From Butyrivibrio hungatei NK4A153 (GTDB lineage Bacteria; Bacillota; Clostridia; Lachnospirales; Lachnospiraceae), in NCBI RefSeq assembly GCF_000424465.1, contig NZ_AUJY01000007.1, positions 124,001 through 188,000 on the forward strand: a stretch of DNA of 64,000 nucleotides, in the 5' to 3' direction. Position numbers and translations under genes: made by a program. Numbering within the stretch: position 1 is the first letter of the stretch; each line of letters starts with the position of its first letter. Positions 45,602-53,970 of the stretch are shown in pieces. The notes below the pieces were generated by a model. That model had not been told where the DNA came from, ran no database searches, and worked only from the letters and a program-made list of their open reading frames with translations.

Positions 45602-46495
45602 ATGAAAAATAAATTACGATCATCATTTAACACAAGACAATACATGGTATCATCGGATTTCGAGGTCTACTACTATTCCGACAAGAACTTTACAACCTTG
45701 AAGCCGCACGCCCACGACTACTACGAATGTTACCTTTTCATCGAGGGTGATGTCACCATGGAAATATTCAATGCGGAAGGAGTTGCATCAAGATACAAGA
45801 TGTCTCCCGGCGACCTCATGCTCGTTCCTCCGGGAATAATGCATCACGCCCTTATGAACAATCCCGAGGCAAACTACAGACGTTTCCTTTTCTGGATAAG
45901 CAAAAGTTGCTGTAACAGGCTAATGCAGGAATCTGTGGACTATATGTATCTGATACAGAAAGCGGAGGCATTCCACAAGTACATATATCACATGACTCCC
46001 GCCCAGTTCCACATGATCGAGTCAAAATTCCTTCGTCTTCTTGAAGAAGTATCGAGCGAAAGATATGGAAGTTCGGCCTTTATACACCTGTGTCTGTGCG
46101 ACCTCATTCTCACCATCAACAGGATTGTTTACGATGAAGAGAATATGAAAAACTCAAGCGATGAGCTCACTCTTTTCCAGAATATCATTTCATACATCGA
46201 GGGAAATATTGAGGAATCGCTCACACTTGACGATATTGCGGGTAAATTCTTTATAAGCAAATACTACGTTGCCCATCTGTTCAAAGATACGCTCGGTGTC
46301 TCGCTCCATCAGTATATTATAAAAAAACGTCTCGATGAATGCCGAAATGCTATAACAGGCGGAGCAAGCATTACGGGAACTTACGAGAAATTCGGCTTTA
46401 GGGACTATTCAAGTTTCTTTAAAGCATTCAAAAAAGAGTACGGTATGTCGCCGAAGGAGTACCAGAGCTTGTACTCGCACAACCTCATTCCGTAA
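45602..46495 (+). CDS. AraC family regulator (cupin plus HTH)
   Basis: Protein of 297 residues. A cupin-type sensor (KPHAHDYYECYLFIEGDVTM, SPGDLMLVPPGIMHHAL) precedes the double HTH (SLTLDDIAGKFFISKYYVAH, then YEKFGFRDYSSFFKAFKKEYG, SPKEYQSL). It is divergent from uxuA and most likely controls uxuAB in response to a hexuronate (inference). No good Shine-Dalgarno site precedes the ATG; the next Met is at residue 14, also without one. Confidence 0.9.
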   Translation: MKNKLRSSFNTRQYMVSSDFEVYYYSDKNFTTLKPHAHDYYECYLFIEGDVTMEIFNAEGVASRYKMSPGDLMLVPPGIMHHALMNNPEANYRRFLFWISKSCCNRLMQESVDYMYLIQKAEAFHKYIYHMTPAQFHMIESKFLRLLEEVSSERYGSSAFIHLCLCDLILTINRIVYDEENMKNSSDELTLFQNIISYIEGNIEESLTLDDIAGKFFISKYYVAHLFKDTLGVSLHQYIIKKRLDECRNAITGGASITGTYEKFGFRDYSSFFKAFKKEYGMSPKEYQSLYSHNLIP

Positions 46496-46517
46496 TGTGG
46501 CACAATATATGAAAAAT

Positions 46518-46548
46518 AAGGAAGTGCTGATTCAATCAGTGCTTCCTT
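46518..46548 (+). terminator. Hairpin after the AraC gene
   Basis: Fifteen-base arms AAGGAAGTGCTGATT/AATCAGTGCTTCCTT, fully paired with two G-U pairs, followed by TGATACATTATTT. Likely terminator with a weak T-run. Confidence 0.6.
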
Positions 46549-46594
46549 TGATACATTATTTATGGATAAACAATCCAAGATACAAGGACAGACT

Positions 46595-47476
46595 ATGATT
46601 CAGGATATTTCACCGGCACATCTTAACAATCACTACGATCCGACAAAGACTGCGGACGAAAACTCAATAATATTGTTTTTTACAAAAGAAAAAAAGCTCC
46701 TGGGGCGCCTTGACGACGGCACTCAAGAGATTTCTTTTCCAAGATTTAATGATGTAAAAAATATTTCAAAAGAAAAACTCACTTATCTTTTCAGTATATA
46801 TGATGAAGATTTCTTTTTGATGATCGCAGATTCCGAAAATATGGACTTTTTGGATGTCTCTGCACAAGATTCGGATTCCTACATGTTCCATGATTTCAGA
46901 AAATTCAGAAGTGCCTACTACTATCCGCAAACATACGTGTACGCTGCATTCACGGCATATCAACTTGCCGAATGGTACATGGTCACAAGATTCTGCGGTA
47001 AGTGCGGTGCAGAAAACGAACACTCTAAAAAAGAGCGCGCCATGATCTGCCCAAAGTGCGGAAATATAATATATCCGAGAATTAATCCCGCTGTGATAAT
47101 CGGAGTAATCGACAAGGAAACCAATAAACTCCTTGTTACCAGATACAGAGTCGGCTACGGCCACAACGCTCTCGTGGCGGGCTTCACCGAAATCGGCGAA
47201 ACTCTTGAAGAAACCGTAAGCCGTGAAGTCATGGAAGAAGCCGGCATCCATGTAACCAACATCCGCTACTACAAGTCACAGCCATGGGGCATCGCAAGCG
47301 ACATCCTCGTAGGTTTCTTCTGCGAGGTAACCGGAAGCCGCGAGATCACCATGGACAACAACGAACTAAAATTCGCAAGCTGGCTGTCCCCCGAAGAGAT
47401 TGAACTCCAACCACTTGAGTACAGCCTTACCAACGAAATGATGAAGGTATTTAAAGAAGAGAGGTACACTGATTAA
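46595..47476 (+). CDS. nudC: NUDIX hydrolase, NAD(+) diphosphatase (NudC)-like
   Basis: Hydrolyses dinucleotide pyrophosphates such as NADH by family analogy. 293 residues from the ATG with AAGGA six bases upstream; an ATG 11 codons earlier has no ribosome site. The N-terminal domain is followed by a zinc ribbon (CGKCGAEN...CPKCGN), the strand RINPAVIIGVID and a complete Nudix box (GFTEIGETLEETVSREVMEEAGI, split here: G...E, REVMEEAG). After it comes SQPWGIASD, where classical NudC has SQPWPFPxS, so substrate range may differ. Confidence 0.87.
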   Translation: MIQDISPAHLNNHYDPTKTADENSIILFFTKEKKLLGRLDDGTQEISFPRFNDVKNISKEKLTYLFSIYDEDFFLMIADSENMDFLDVSAQDSDSYMFHDFRKFRSAYYYPQTYVYAAFTAYQLAEWYMVTRFCGKCGAENEHSKKERAMICPKCGNIIYPRINPAVIIGVIDKETNKLLVTRYRVGYGHNALVAGFTEIGETLEETVSREVMEEAGIHVTNIRYYKSQPWGIASDILVGFFCEVTGSREITMDNNELKFASWLSPEEIELQPLEYSLTNEMMKVFKEERYTD

Positions 47477-47493
47477 AATGTGCACCTCTTTTT
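47461..47493 (+). terminator. nudC terminator overlapping its stop codon
   Basis: Stem GAGGTaCAC/GTGcACCTC with the TAA in the loop, then TTTTT. Confidence 0.8.
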
Positions 47494-47656
47494 GACAACC
47501 TTGTTTGTGCAAATCTTGTTCAATGTAACATCCTTTTCCGCAAAAAAGCTTATAATCGCAACTGTTACATACATTATTATTCTTTTGAGTATATTCAAGA
47601 ATACTATTAACTATGTCTTGCTGAACATCTATCTTAGTTTCATACACCGATAACAA
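47494..47656 (-). pseudogene. Fragment of a radical SAM/SPASM protein C-terminus
   Basis: A minus-strand reading frame starting at 47656 encodes a helical stretch (DIVNSILEYTQKNN) and then CNSCDYKLFCGKGC...GC, the CxxCx5CxxxC...C ladder of SPASM auxiliary iron-sulfur domains of peptide-modifying radical SAM enzymes. No radical SAM core is present upstream, and the frame runs on into the antisense of nudC. It looks like a remnant left by deletion. A real small protein is possible but less likely. Confidence 0.4.
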
Positions 47657-47678
47657 AGAGCCATTGGCTTATTCTTTT

Positions 47679-47699
47679 AGCATCTCACAAGATGCTTTT
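47679..47699 (+). terminator. Small hairpin beside the PHP gene end
   Basis: Perfect 7-bp stem AGCATCT/AGATGCT, loop CACA, followed by TTTTC on the plus strand. No plus-strand gene immediately precedes it except nudC, 200 bp away. Confidence 0.35.
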
Positions 47700-47705
47700 C
47701 ACATT

Positions 47706-48410
47706 TTATAGCACTCTTACTTCCTTGACAGCATGAGCATCTACTCCATGAATAATCTGCACTTCGTAAGCTCTGTCCCAGAATTCTTCCCGGTAATGAT
47801 TATTCTGAAGCTTGGACGATTCATTTATCTCAAGCGGAATATTTCTCCGGCGAGCACTGTCAATTATATGATCAGCCATTGTAGCCATACCTTCCGACCA
47901 GTCCTTACGCTTCCTGAAGATTCTGTCAGGATGCGCGACCACATCAAAGTATCCGGTATCAATAGCCTGTATCTGGGCATTTCCAAGGGCTATATATTCT
48001 TCAGAGCATAACCTTTCTTTATCCCAGGAAAAAGTATATTCTCCGGGGCCTGTCTCTGCCATGTGCTGACCAAGCAGCAACATCTCAAAATTATCTTTTG
48101 CTTTAAGCTCTTTGTAATAACCGTCCTTATCAAAAAAAGGAAAATACTCTATTTCAAGACCTATATGAACACTTATAACGCCTTCATATTTCTTCTTTAA
48201 TTCAAAAAGAGTACCAATATATTCATCAAGTTCAGAATACTTCATCCTATTCCCAAAAGGATCTCCGGGAAACGGAGCATGATCCGTAAACCATATCCCT
48301 GAAGCACCAAGCGAAACAGCTTTTTTTACATATTCTTCGTCAGATACATTTTCAGCATGTCCACAGCGGTAAGTATGCACATGGAAAATATCTTTTTCAC
48401 TAACGTTCAT
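47706..48410 (-). CDS. PHP-domain phosphoesterase, histidinol-phosphatase-like
   Basis: Protein of 234 residues from the ATG nine bases after GAGG. The metal-binding motifs of the PHP family are visible: FHVHTYRCGHA at the N-terminus, GIWFTDHAPF, HIGLEIEYFP, DVVAHPDRIF and the C-terminal GVDAHA. Similar proteins include HisK-type histidinol phosphatases, but no his genes are near, so the substrate is open. Confidence 0.82.
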   Translation of the reverse strand: MNVSEKDIFHVHTYRCGHAENVSDEEYVKKAVSLGASGIWFTDHAPFPGDPFGNRMKYSELDEYIGTLFELKKKYEGVISVHIGLEIEYFPFFDKDGYYKELKAKDNFEMLLLGQHMAETGPGEYTFSWDKERLCSEEYIALGNAQIQAIDTGYFDVVAHPDRIFRKRKDWSEGMATMADHIIDSARRRNIPLEINESSKLQNNHYREEFWDRAYEVQIIHGVDAHAVKEVRVL

Positions 48411-48449
48411 CACCATCAACCTCAACTTGTTCTTGATATACTCTTACTC

Positions 48450-48486
48450 AAAAAATTGTCATACGCCGCATTGCAGCGCATGACAA
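48450..48486 (-). terminator. Terminator of the GH25 gene
   Basis: Minus strand TTGTCAT-GCGC...GCGT-ATGACAA followed by TTTTTTG, 20 bp after the stop. Confidence 0.88.
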
Positions 48487-48507
48487 TAATACTGATGTCA
48501 ATTAAGA

Positions 48508-50079
48508 TCATTCCACCACTTTAAGCAAGCTGCTTACGCAGTAAAGTGTCTGTCCGTTATACTCAACCCTTGACCAGCCGACATCATTATTGATACCTGT
48601 TCGGGTAGCGTTCTCACCTGCTTTGAGCGTTGCTGCAACAGTTGCATCGGGATCGGTAACACTGGGCTTCGTTCTGAGGTTAGCCTCTTCTTTGGCTGTT
48701 ACCGTCTCGTTGCAAGAAGCAAACTTAGTCTTAAGACCCGAGTTATCTTCTACAGGTGCAGCTGCCGACTGCTGCTTAGGTGCACTTAAGTCGGTCGTCA
48801 AAAAGCTTGATACCGCGTAAAGATTCCTGCCGTTATAAGTAACCCTTGACCAGCCGCTCGAACTTACTCCCGTGCGCTGCGCTGTCTGGCCGTTCTGAAG
48901 CGTCTCAACAACATTACTGTCTGCTCCCTGGCTCGGCTTATCTCTTAAATTCGTCACGCTCTTAGCTGTGACTGTTTCATCCACAGGATCAAACTTCATA
49001 AGTGCTTCAACATCGGCAGAAGCAACTTCTCTCTCAGAAGTATCTTTTGCGGTCTCAGTTCCGTCATATCCAAAATATGCTACGTCTACGTCAACCTTCT
49101 TGCTGATTCCGTCAACGTCACCCTGATTGGTGTACTGCCACATTGCGCACTGACCGCCGTAAGCAGGTCCCTTTGCAATATTTGAAGTATCCTGGTTGTA
49201 CCATGCCATCCAGATCTTATAAGACTTCTCAATCTGTGATGTATTCCACTTCGCATCCTCGGCAAGTTCTCCCTTTGATGCGTAGAAAATAGGCGTATAT
49301 CCTGACTTGTGTATCTGCTCAAGGAATGCGATCGCAATATTGCTTCTATCGTCCTTGGTAAGATTAAACTGTCTGCTCGTCTCTTTTTCAAAGCCCTCGC
49401 AGTTATATCCTACGGGATATGTGATCGAATATTTTGCGATATAATCTTTTACCCAGTTAGCTTCTTCTATCGCTTCGTCCTTGGTTACAGCTGTGGAAAA
49501 AAAGTATGCTCCGACCTTAATACCGTTTTTCTCAGCTTCCTGCATGTTGAACTTTGCGTTGGTATCCGGCTTGATCTCCCCCGATGCAGAATCTCTGTAA
49601 CCGACTCTTACCATGGCAAAATCAATTCCTGTTCCCGCAACCTTGGCCCAGTCGATAGTTCCCTGGAACTTTGATACGTCTATTCCGTAAGTCACCTTGG
49701 AATTCTCACCGACACTGCTTGCACTCACAAGCTCTTTGATATTGACATTTGCTCCCGTCTCCTTTGGTGCCGTAGTCTGGGGATCCGTTGCAGCCGGTTC
49801 TTCCGAAGATGCTTCTGTTGCTGCTTCTTCCTCTTCAGAAGCTTCCGTAGTAGCCTCCACAGCAACCTCCTCTTCGGGAACTGATTCCTCGACCTCTGCT
49901 ATATCAAGTTCTTCCTCTTCATCCTTTGAACCCTTAGACAGCAAAGAGCCAAGTAAAATACCTACAATAAGTAAAAGAATCGCTCCGCCCGCGATATAGA
50001 TCTTTATAAGATCCTCTTTTCTAAGACCTCTTCCCCTGCGATTTTTTCTGCCCCCTGCACTTTCAAAACTGTTCTTCAT
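48508..50079 (-). CDS. Membrane-anchored GH25 lysozyme-like protein with two SH3 domains
   Basis: Protein of 523 residues. One N-terminal TM helix (IYIAGGAILLLIVGILLGSL), an E/A/T-rich spacer (~60 residues), a GH25 domain (YGIDVSKFQGTIDWAKVAGT, FAMVRVGYR, GVKVGAYFFSTA-like strand, IWMAWYNQ, CAMWQYTNQGDVDG) and two C-terminal SH3 domains (NLRDKPSQGADSNVVETL; NLRTKPSVTDPDATVAATL). Where many GH25 enzymes have a D-x-E catalytic pair, this has GYNCEGFE, keeping the Glu but with Asn for Asp. Probably a wall-bound muramidase. AGGAG precedes the ATG. Confidence 0.88.
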   Translation of the reverse strand: MKNSFESAGGRKNRRGRGLRKEDLIKIYIAGGAILLLIVGILLGSLLSKGSKDEEEELDIAEVEESVPEEEVAVEATTEASEEEEAATEASSEEPAATDPQTTAPKETGANVNIKELVSASSVGENSKVTYGIDVSKFQGTIDWAKVAGTGIDFAMVRVGYRDSASGEIKPDTNAKFNMQEAEKNGIKVGAYFFSTAVTKDEAIEEANWVKDYIAKYSITYPVGYNCEGFEKETSRQFNLTKDDRSNIAIAFLEQIHKSGYTPIFYASKGELAEDAKWNTSQIEKSYKIWMAWYNQDTSNIAKGPAYGGQCAMWQYTNQGDVDGISKKVDVDVAYFGYDGTETAKDTSEREVASADVEALMKFDPVDETVTAKSVTNLRDKPSQGADSNVVETLQNGQTAQRTGVSSSGWSRVTYNGRNLYAVSSFLTTDLSAPKQQSAAAPVEDNSGLKTKFASCNETVTAKEEANLRTKPSVTDPDATVAATLKAGENATRTGINNDVGWSRVEYNGQTLYCVSSLLKVVE

Positions 50080-50124
50080 ATATGCTCCTATACTTTCAGC
50101 GTGATGTTAGAATAAAAAGTTACA

Positions 50125-50631
50125 TCAGTTACCGATCACCGATTGATAAACTTCATAGTCGTGTTCCGAGAAGTTTACTATCGTTATCTTCATATCATAC
50201 TCCGGATTTTCCGAAAGCCATGTCGTTATCGCATTAAGCGCCGTTTTTGCGGCAGCTTCTTTGGGATAACCGTAAACTCCCGTAGAGATTCCGGGAAAAG
50301 CGATGCTGTGAACATCATTTTCTTTTGCCAGCGAAAGCGAATTATAGTAGCAATTATACAGGTCAGTCTCGTCGCTCTCTGCACCTGAATAAATCGGTCC
50401 GACCGTGTGAATAACATATTTGGCGGGAAGATTGTATCCCTTCGTAATCTTCGCTTCGCCAGTTCTGCATCCGTTAAGCCCTCTGCACTCGTTAAGAAGC
50501 CCGGGGCCTGCCGCTCTGTGAATCGCACCGTCTACTCCACCGCCACCAAGAAGGCTTGAATTGGCGGCATTTACAATGGCATCAACTTTAAGTTTTGTGA
50601 TATCTCCAACGTAAAATTCAATATTTTTCAT
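50125..50631 (-). CDS. Macro domain protein, YmdB/O-acetyl-ADP-ribose deacetylase-like
   Basis: Single macro domain of 168 residues. Motifs: [23 protein letters not shown], the GPGLLNEC strand, [26 protein letters not shown] and [18 protein letters not shown]. Members remove ADP-ribose or deacetylate O-acetyl-ADP-ribose. The ATG with GAGGG nine bases upstream is the start. It follows the FNT gene on the same strand by 28 bp; the nearby nudC-like gene also acts on nucleotide metabolites, though any link is speculative. Confidence 0.92.
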   Translation of the reverse strand: MKNIEFYVGDITKLKVDAIVNAANSSLLGGGGVDGAIHRAAGPGLLNECRGLNGCRTGEAKITKGYNLPAKYVIHTVGPIYSGAESDETDLYNCYYNSLSLAKENDVHSIAFPGISTGVYGYPKEAAAKTALNAITTWLSENPEYDMKITIVNFSEHDYEVYQSVIGN

Positions 50632-50659
50632 TTTCAATGTCCCTCAGTGAAACAAAAGG

Positions 50660-51445
50660 TCAATCCTTCTTAAGATAGATCAAATGGTAAGCCGCACCTA
50701 CGCAGATACCTCCGCCTACGATATTTCCGAGCGTTACGGGTATAAGGTTGGTGACAAAAAATCCCAAAACAGACAGTCCGTCTGCAGGAATACCATGAAC
50801 GTATGATGCAAGAAATCCTGCAGGAATAAAGTACATATTGGCAACGCAGTGCTCAAATCCGCAAATAATAAAGAGCATAACGGGAAGCCAGAGCGCAAAC
50901 ACCTTGCCGGCAAGCTCATCTGCTGCAAAAGAGCACCAAACAGCCATGCATACAAGAACGTTGCAAAGGATTCCGCGTAAAAAAGCATCTCCAAATGAAA
51001 TAGTTGATTTTGTGACAGCTGTTTTTACCACCTGAGTTGCAAGATTGCCGTCATTAAATGAATATATATGGCTAAATGCAGCAAGTGCCGCGATCAAAAA
51101 ACCTCCGACCATATTTCCGATATATACGATTATCCAGTTTCTGATCATTCCTTTAGCTGTAGCTTTCTTTGATAAAACAGGGATTGTAATAAGACAGTTT
51201 CCTGTAAAAAGTTCAGCTCCTCCAACAAGCACCATAAAAAGACCGATTGGGAATACAACAGAGCTGATAACCCTTGCGCTTGACGGATCTGCTGCGCAGC
51301 TTGATGCAATCTGACTTCCGAGACCGCCGAGTGCTATAAAAGAGCCCGCAAGAATGGCAAGCATAAAAGTTTGCAAAAATTTTCCTTCTGTCTTTCCCTT
51401 TCCGACTACTTCATACTTTGCTGCTATCTCTGCAGGTGATTTCAT
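50660..51445 (-). CDS. Formate/nitrite transporter family channel
   Basis: FNT family pentameric channel of 261 residues with six membrane segments. Signature stretches: LAGSFIALGGLGSQIAS, LVGGAELFTGNC, RNWIIVYIGNMVGGFLIA, LCNVLVCMAVWCSF and FEHCVANMYFIPAGF. Formate is the likeliest substrate in a fermenting anaerobe, but FocA and NirC cannot be told apart here. GGAGG precedes the ATG. Confidence 0.92.
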   Translation of the reverse strand: MKSPAEIAAKYEVVGKGKTEGKFLQTFMLAILAGSFIALGGLGSQIASSCAADPSSARVISSVVFPIGLFMVLVGGAELFTGNCLITIPVLSKKATAKGMIRNWIIVYIGNMVGGFLIAALAAFSHIYSFNDGNLATQVVKTAVTKSTISFGDAFLRGILCNVLVCMAVWCSFAADELAGKVFALWLPVMLFIICGFEHCVANMYFIPAGFLASYVHGIPADGLSVLGFFVTNLIPVTLGNIVGGGICVGAAYHLIYLKKD

Positions 51446-51514
51446 TATAATTTTCCTCCAAAAAAACTTTTCTTCATAATTCGACTATCTGATTATAGAC
51501 CTCTTTTGCCATAT

Positions 51515-51557
51515 TGAAAAGAAGCCGCACCCTGTTTTTTTCAAGGTACGGCTTCTT
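51515..51557 (-). terminator. Terminator of coaX
   Basis: Minus strand AAGAAGCCG...CGGCTTCTT with inner ACC/GGT pairing, then TTCAAT; it begins 3 bp after the coaX stop. Confidence 0.75.
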
Positions 51558-51559
51558 AA

Positions 51560-52333
51560 TTATCTGTTCCTATTATATACCGTCAAAAGCCCGCGCATCA
51601 GTAGATCCGGATCTCTTATAACTTCCGCGTCCATCCACTCTGCTACAGCTTCTGACCATCCCCCTGTTATGACAACCTTTAAGTCATCAAAACCATGCTC
51701 ATTAATGACTTTTTTTATCAGCCCCGTGAGCATTATTCCTGTTCCTGCCACGGCTCCCGATATCATATTCGATTCGGTATCCGTTCCAAGAAGCTTATCT
51801 GTCTTACGTGCAGTAAGTTGTGGGAGTTTCGAAGTTCTCTGTGCCTCTGCATCAAGCGACAACTGAACTCCGGGACATATCATCCCCCCTACGAGTCTTG
51901 CTTTCTCATCAGCAACCGTTACTGTCGTACATGTTCCCAGATCACATACCATTACAGGGCATCCATACTCTGAAACTGCAGCCGCAAGATCTGCAACCCG
52001 ATCAAATCCCAAGCAGGAAGTGTCATATCTTGATACGTCTATTCCTGTGTTCATTGTGGTGTTTGGAATCATTGCATCTTTACCTGTTATCTTCTTCAGT
52101 GCCCCTGCTGCCTTATCCGTCATCTCAGTGACAACGCTTGATAAAACTGAGCCGTCAAATGATCTGTCTTTTAATCCTGCCTTACTTATCAGGTCTGCAA
52201 ATCCTTCCGCAATCTCATCTTCAGAAAAATCCCTGTCAGACTTAAGTCTTCCAAGTTCTCTATATTCAGATCCGTCAAAAAAACCTATGACAATATTTGA
52301 GTTACCGATATCTACAGCCAAAACTCCGCTCAT
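51560..52333 (-). CDS. coaX: Type III pantothenate kinase
   Basis: First step of CoA synthesis; 257 residues. CoaX features: VLAVDIGNSNIVIGFFDG, DRVADLAAAVSEYG, VCDLGTCTTVTVAD, GGMICPGVQLSLDA and VVITGGWSE. Acetate kinase/ASKHA fold, requires monovalent cation by family analogy. It lies 16 bp downstream of an ECF S component and is cotranscribed with it. Confidence 0.94.
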   Translation of the reverse strand: MSGVLAVDIGNSNIVIGFFDGSEYRELGRLKSDRDFSEDEIAEGFADLISKAGLKDRSFDGSVLSSVVTEMTDKAAGALKKITGKDAMIPNTTMNTGIDVSRYDTSCLGFDRVADLAAAVSEYGCPVMVCDLGTCTTVTVADEKARLVGGMICPGVQLSLDAEAQRTSKLPQLTARKTDKLLGTDTESNMISGAVAGTGIMLTGLIKKVINEHGFDDLKVVITGGWSEAVAEWMDAEVIRDPDLLMRGLLTVYNRNR

Positions 52334-52349
52334 GAAAATCGCCTTTTAA

Positions 52350-52997
52350 TTAACCCCTGTGAAGTGCCTTGGAAAGTACCATTGCAAGAGTGCCTCCCAA
52401 AACGCATCCGACAACAGCCTCAATTGCTGCCTGAACGCCTACCATCCCGATAACGAATGCCATAGGTGTTGTAGCATTGTAATTGGCTGCAAGTCCCTGT
52501 ACAAATTCAGTATTAAAGAAGAACAGGCAAAGTGAGCCCATGAAGAATGCCGTATTAAGAAGAGGCATAAGGGCGCCTGTTATATAGTAGGAAGCTGTCT
52601 TGAGCTTGCCCTTGTGTATAAGCTTATAAACAAATGATGTAACCGCTGCATCAAGAAATCTTGCAACAACCGCTGTCACAAACACTCCGAAAGGATTGAT
52701 GTTAAAGAGTGTTGAAAGAAGTCCGCTTGATCCGTTGAGCGCACCGATAAAACTGTTGATACCAAATGCAAGACCACAGATAATGCCTGCAACAGGTCCA
52801 ATCAGCATAGATGCAAGTGCAACCGGAACGGTTACGATTGAAACTTTCAATAAAGGTGTGGGAATTGTGCCTAAAAAAGTGTTACCCATGATGATGGTAA
52901 CGGCAACAAGAAGTGCAGTCTCTACCATGTACTGCGTCTTTTTGCTCAGTCCGCCTAACTCCTCAGTCTTGCGGCTAAGTGATGATGTACTATCCAT
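52350..52997 (-). CDS. ECF transporter S component, probably pantothenate (PanT-like)
   Basis: Integral membrane S component of 215 residues with about six hydrophobic helices (ETALLVAVTIIMGNTFLG, LASMLIGPVAGIICGLAFGINS, FGVFVTAVVARFLDAAVTSF, AIEAVVGCVLGGTLAMVLS). The pantothenate assignment rests on its position immediately before coaX plus the S-component look. The energy-coupling module (EcfAA'T) is not in the window. AAGGAG precedes the ATG. Confidence 0.8.
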   Translation of the reverse strand: MDSTSSLSRKTEELGGLSKKTQYMVETALLVAVTIIMGNTFLGTIPTPLLKVSIVTVPVALASMLIGPVAGIICGLAFGINSFIGALNGSSGLLSTLFNINPFGVFVTAVVARFLDAAVTSFVYKLIHKGKLKTASYYITGALMPLLNTAFFMGSLCLFFFNTEFVQGLAANYNATTPMAFVIGMVGVQAAIEAVVGCVLGGTLAMVLSKALHRG

Positions 52998-53113
52998 TTT
53001 TAATTCTCCTTAAATAATGCTGCAGTTTCAGTTCCTACTAAATACCGCGCACCATAAATATATCACAGAAAAGTTTTTTTGCAAGCAGAAAAAAATGTAC
53101 CGAATTTTAATAC

Positions 53114-53160
53114 AAAAAATCTCATCGGACGGGAGATATGTAATCCGATGAGATTTTTTA
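53114..53160. terminator. Bidirectional terminator after gpx
   Basis: Stem AAATCTCATCGGA/TCCGATGAGATTT with T-runs on both strands, about 100 bp after the gpx stop and 115 bp upstream of the S-component gene. Confidence 0.85.
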
Positions 53161-53261
53161 TGAGATTGTAATGAGATAATATATTATAAAAAGCCTGTAA
53201 AAGCTTCTTATAAGCTGTTTTGTTTCTTTTATATTATATACTTTTCTTTACATTAGTCGCT

Positions 53262-53804
53262 TCAGATGAGCTTCTCTACATAAGCCGCTACATCTTCCAT
53301 CTTCTGTGTAGGCTCAAAGCGGGCAACGACATTGCCGTCTCTGTCAATGACAAACTTAGTGAAATTCCACTTTATATCAGGATTATTCTTGTAATCCTTA
53401 TCAATTTTCTTAAGCATTACATTCATAGCCAGTGCAGCTGCGCCCTTACCGAATCCTTCAAAGCCTTTCTGCTCCTTTAGGAACTTGTAGAGTTCAAGCT
53501 GGTTTTCGCCGTTTACATCAGATTTTTTCATCTGCGGGAACTTTGTATTGTAGTGAAGCTGGCAGAATTCATGGATTTCCTCATCGGTTCCGGGTGTCTG
53601 TCCCGCAAACTGGTTGCAAGGAATATCGAGAACTTCAAATCCGTTATCGTGAAACTTCTCATACATAGCCTCAATATCCTTGTAATGAGGTGTGAATCCA
53701 CATCCTGTAGCGGTATTAACAACAAGAACAACTTTTCCTTTATATGCATCAAGCTTAACTTCATTGCCCTGAGCATCGGTTACCGAATAATCATAAAATC
53801 CCAT
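53262..53804 (-). CDS. gpx: Glutathione peroxidase-like thiol peroxidase
   Basis: Peroxidase of 180 residues, probably thioredoxin-dependent. The catalytic set is VNTATGCGFTPHY (Cys, not selenocysteine), PCNQFAGQTPG (Gln) and KWNFTKFVID (Trp). The start MGFYDYSVTDAQG has GGAGG upstream; an in-frame start eight codons earlier is rejected. It is monocistronic. Confidence 0.93.
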   Translation of the reverse strand: MGFYDYSVTDAQGNEVKLDAYKGKVVLVVNTATGCGFTPHYKDIEAMYEKFHDNGFEVLDIPCNQFAGQTPGTDEEIHEFCQLHYNTKFPQMKKSDVNGENQLELYKFLKEQKGFEGFGKGAAALAMNVMLKKIDKDYKNNPDIKWNFTKFVIDRDGNVVARFEPTQKMEDVAAYVEKLI

Positions 53805-53970
53805 GATATTACCTCCGTTTTGAAACAATGTTAATGGTTTTTTGTTTTGATTTAATAAAATTATATTGTATGCAATCTAAAATGTCAACAACTTTTTTCC
53901 ATACTTTACATTCCTCACAAAATCGCGGTATACTCAAAGCGAATTTACTGATATTGTGATTGGAGAAACG

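Noticed and set aside
53262..53804. Selenocysteine in the Gpx active site
   Set aside because: The codon reads Cys (TGCGF) and there is no in-frame TGA.
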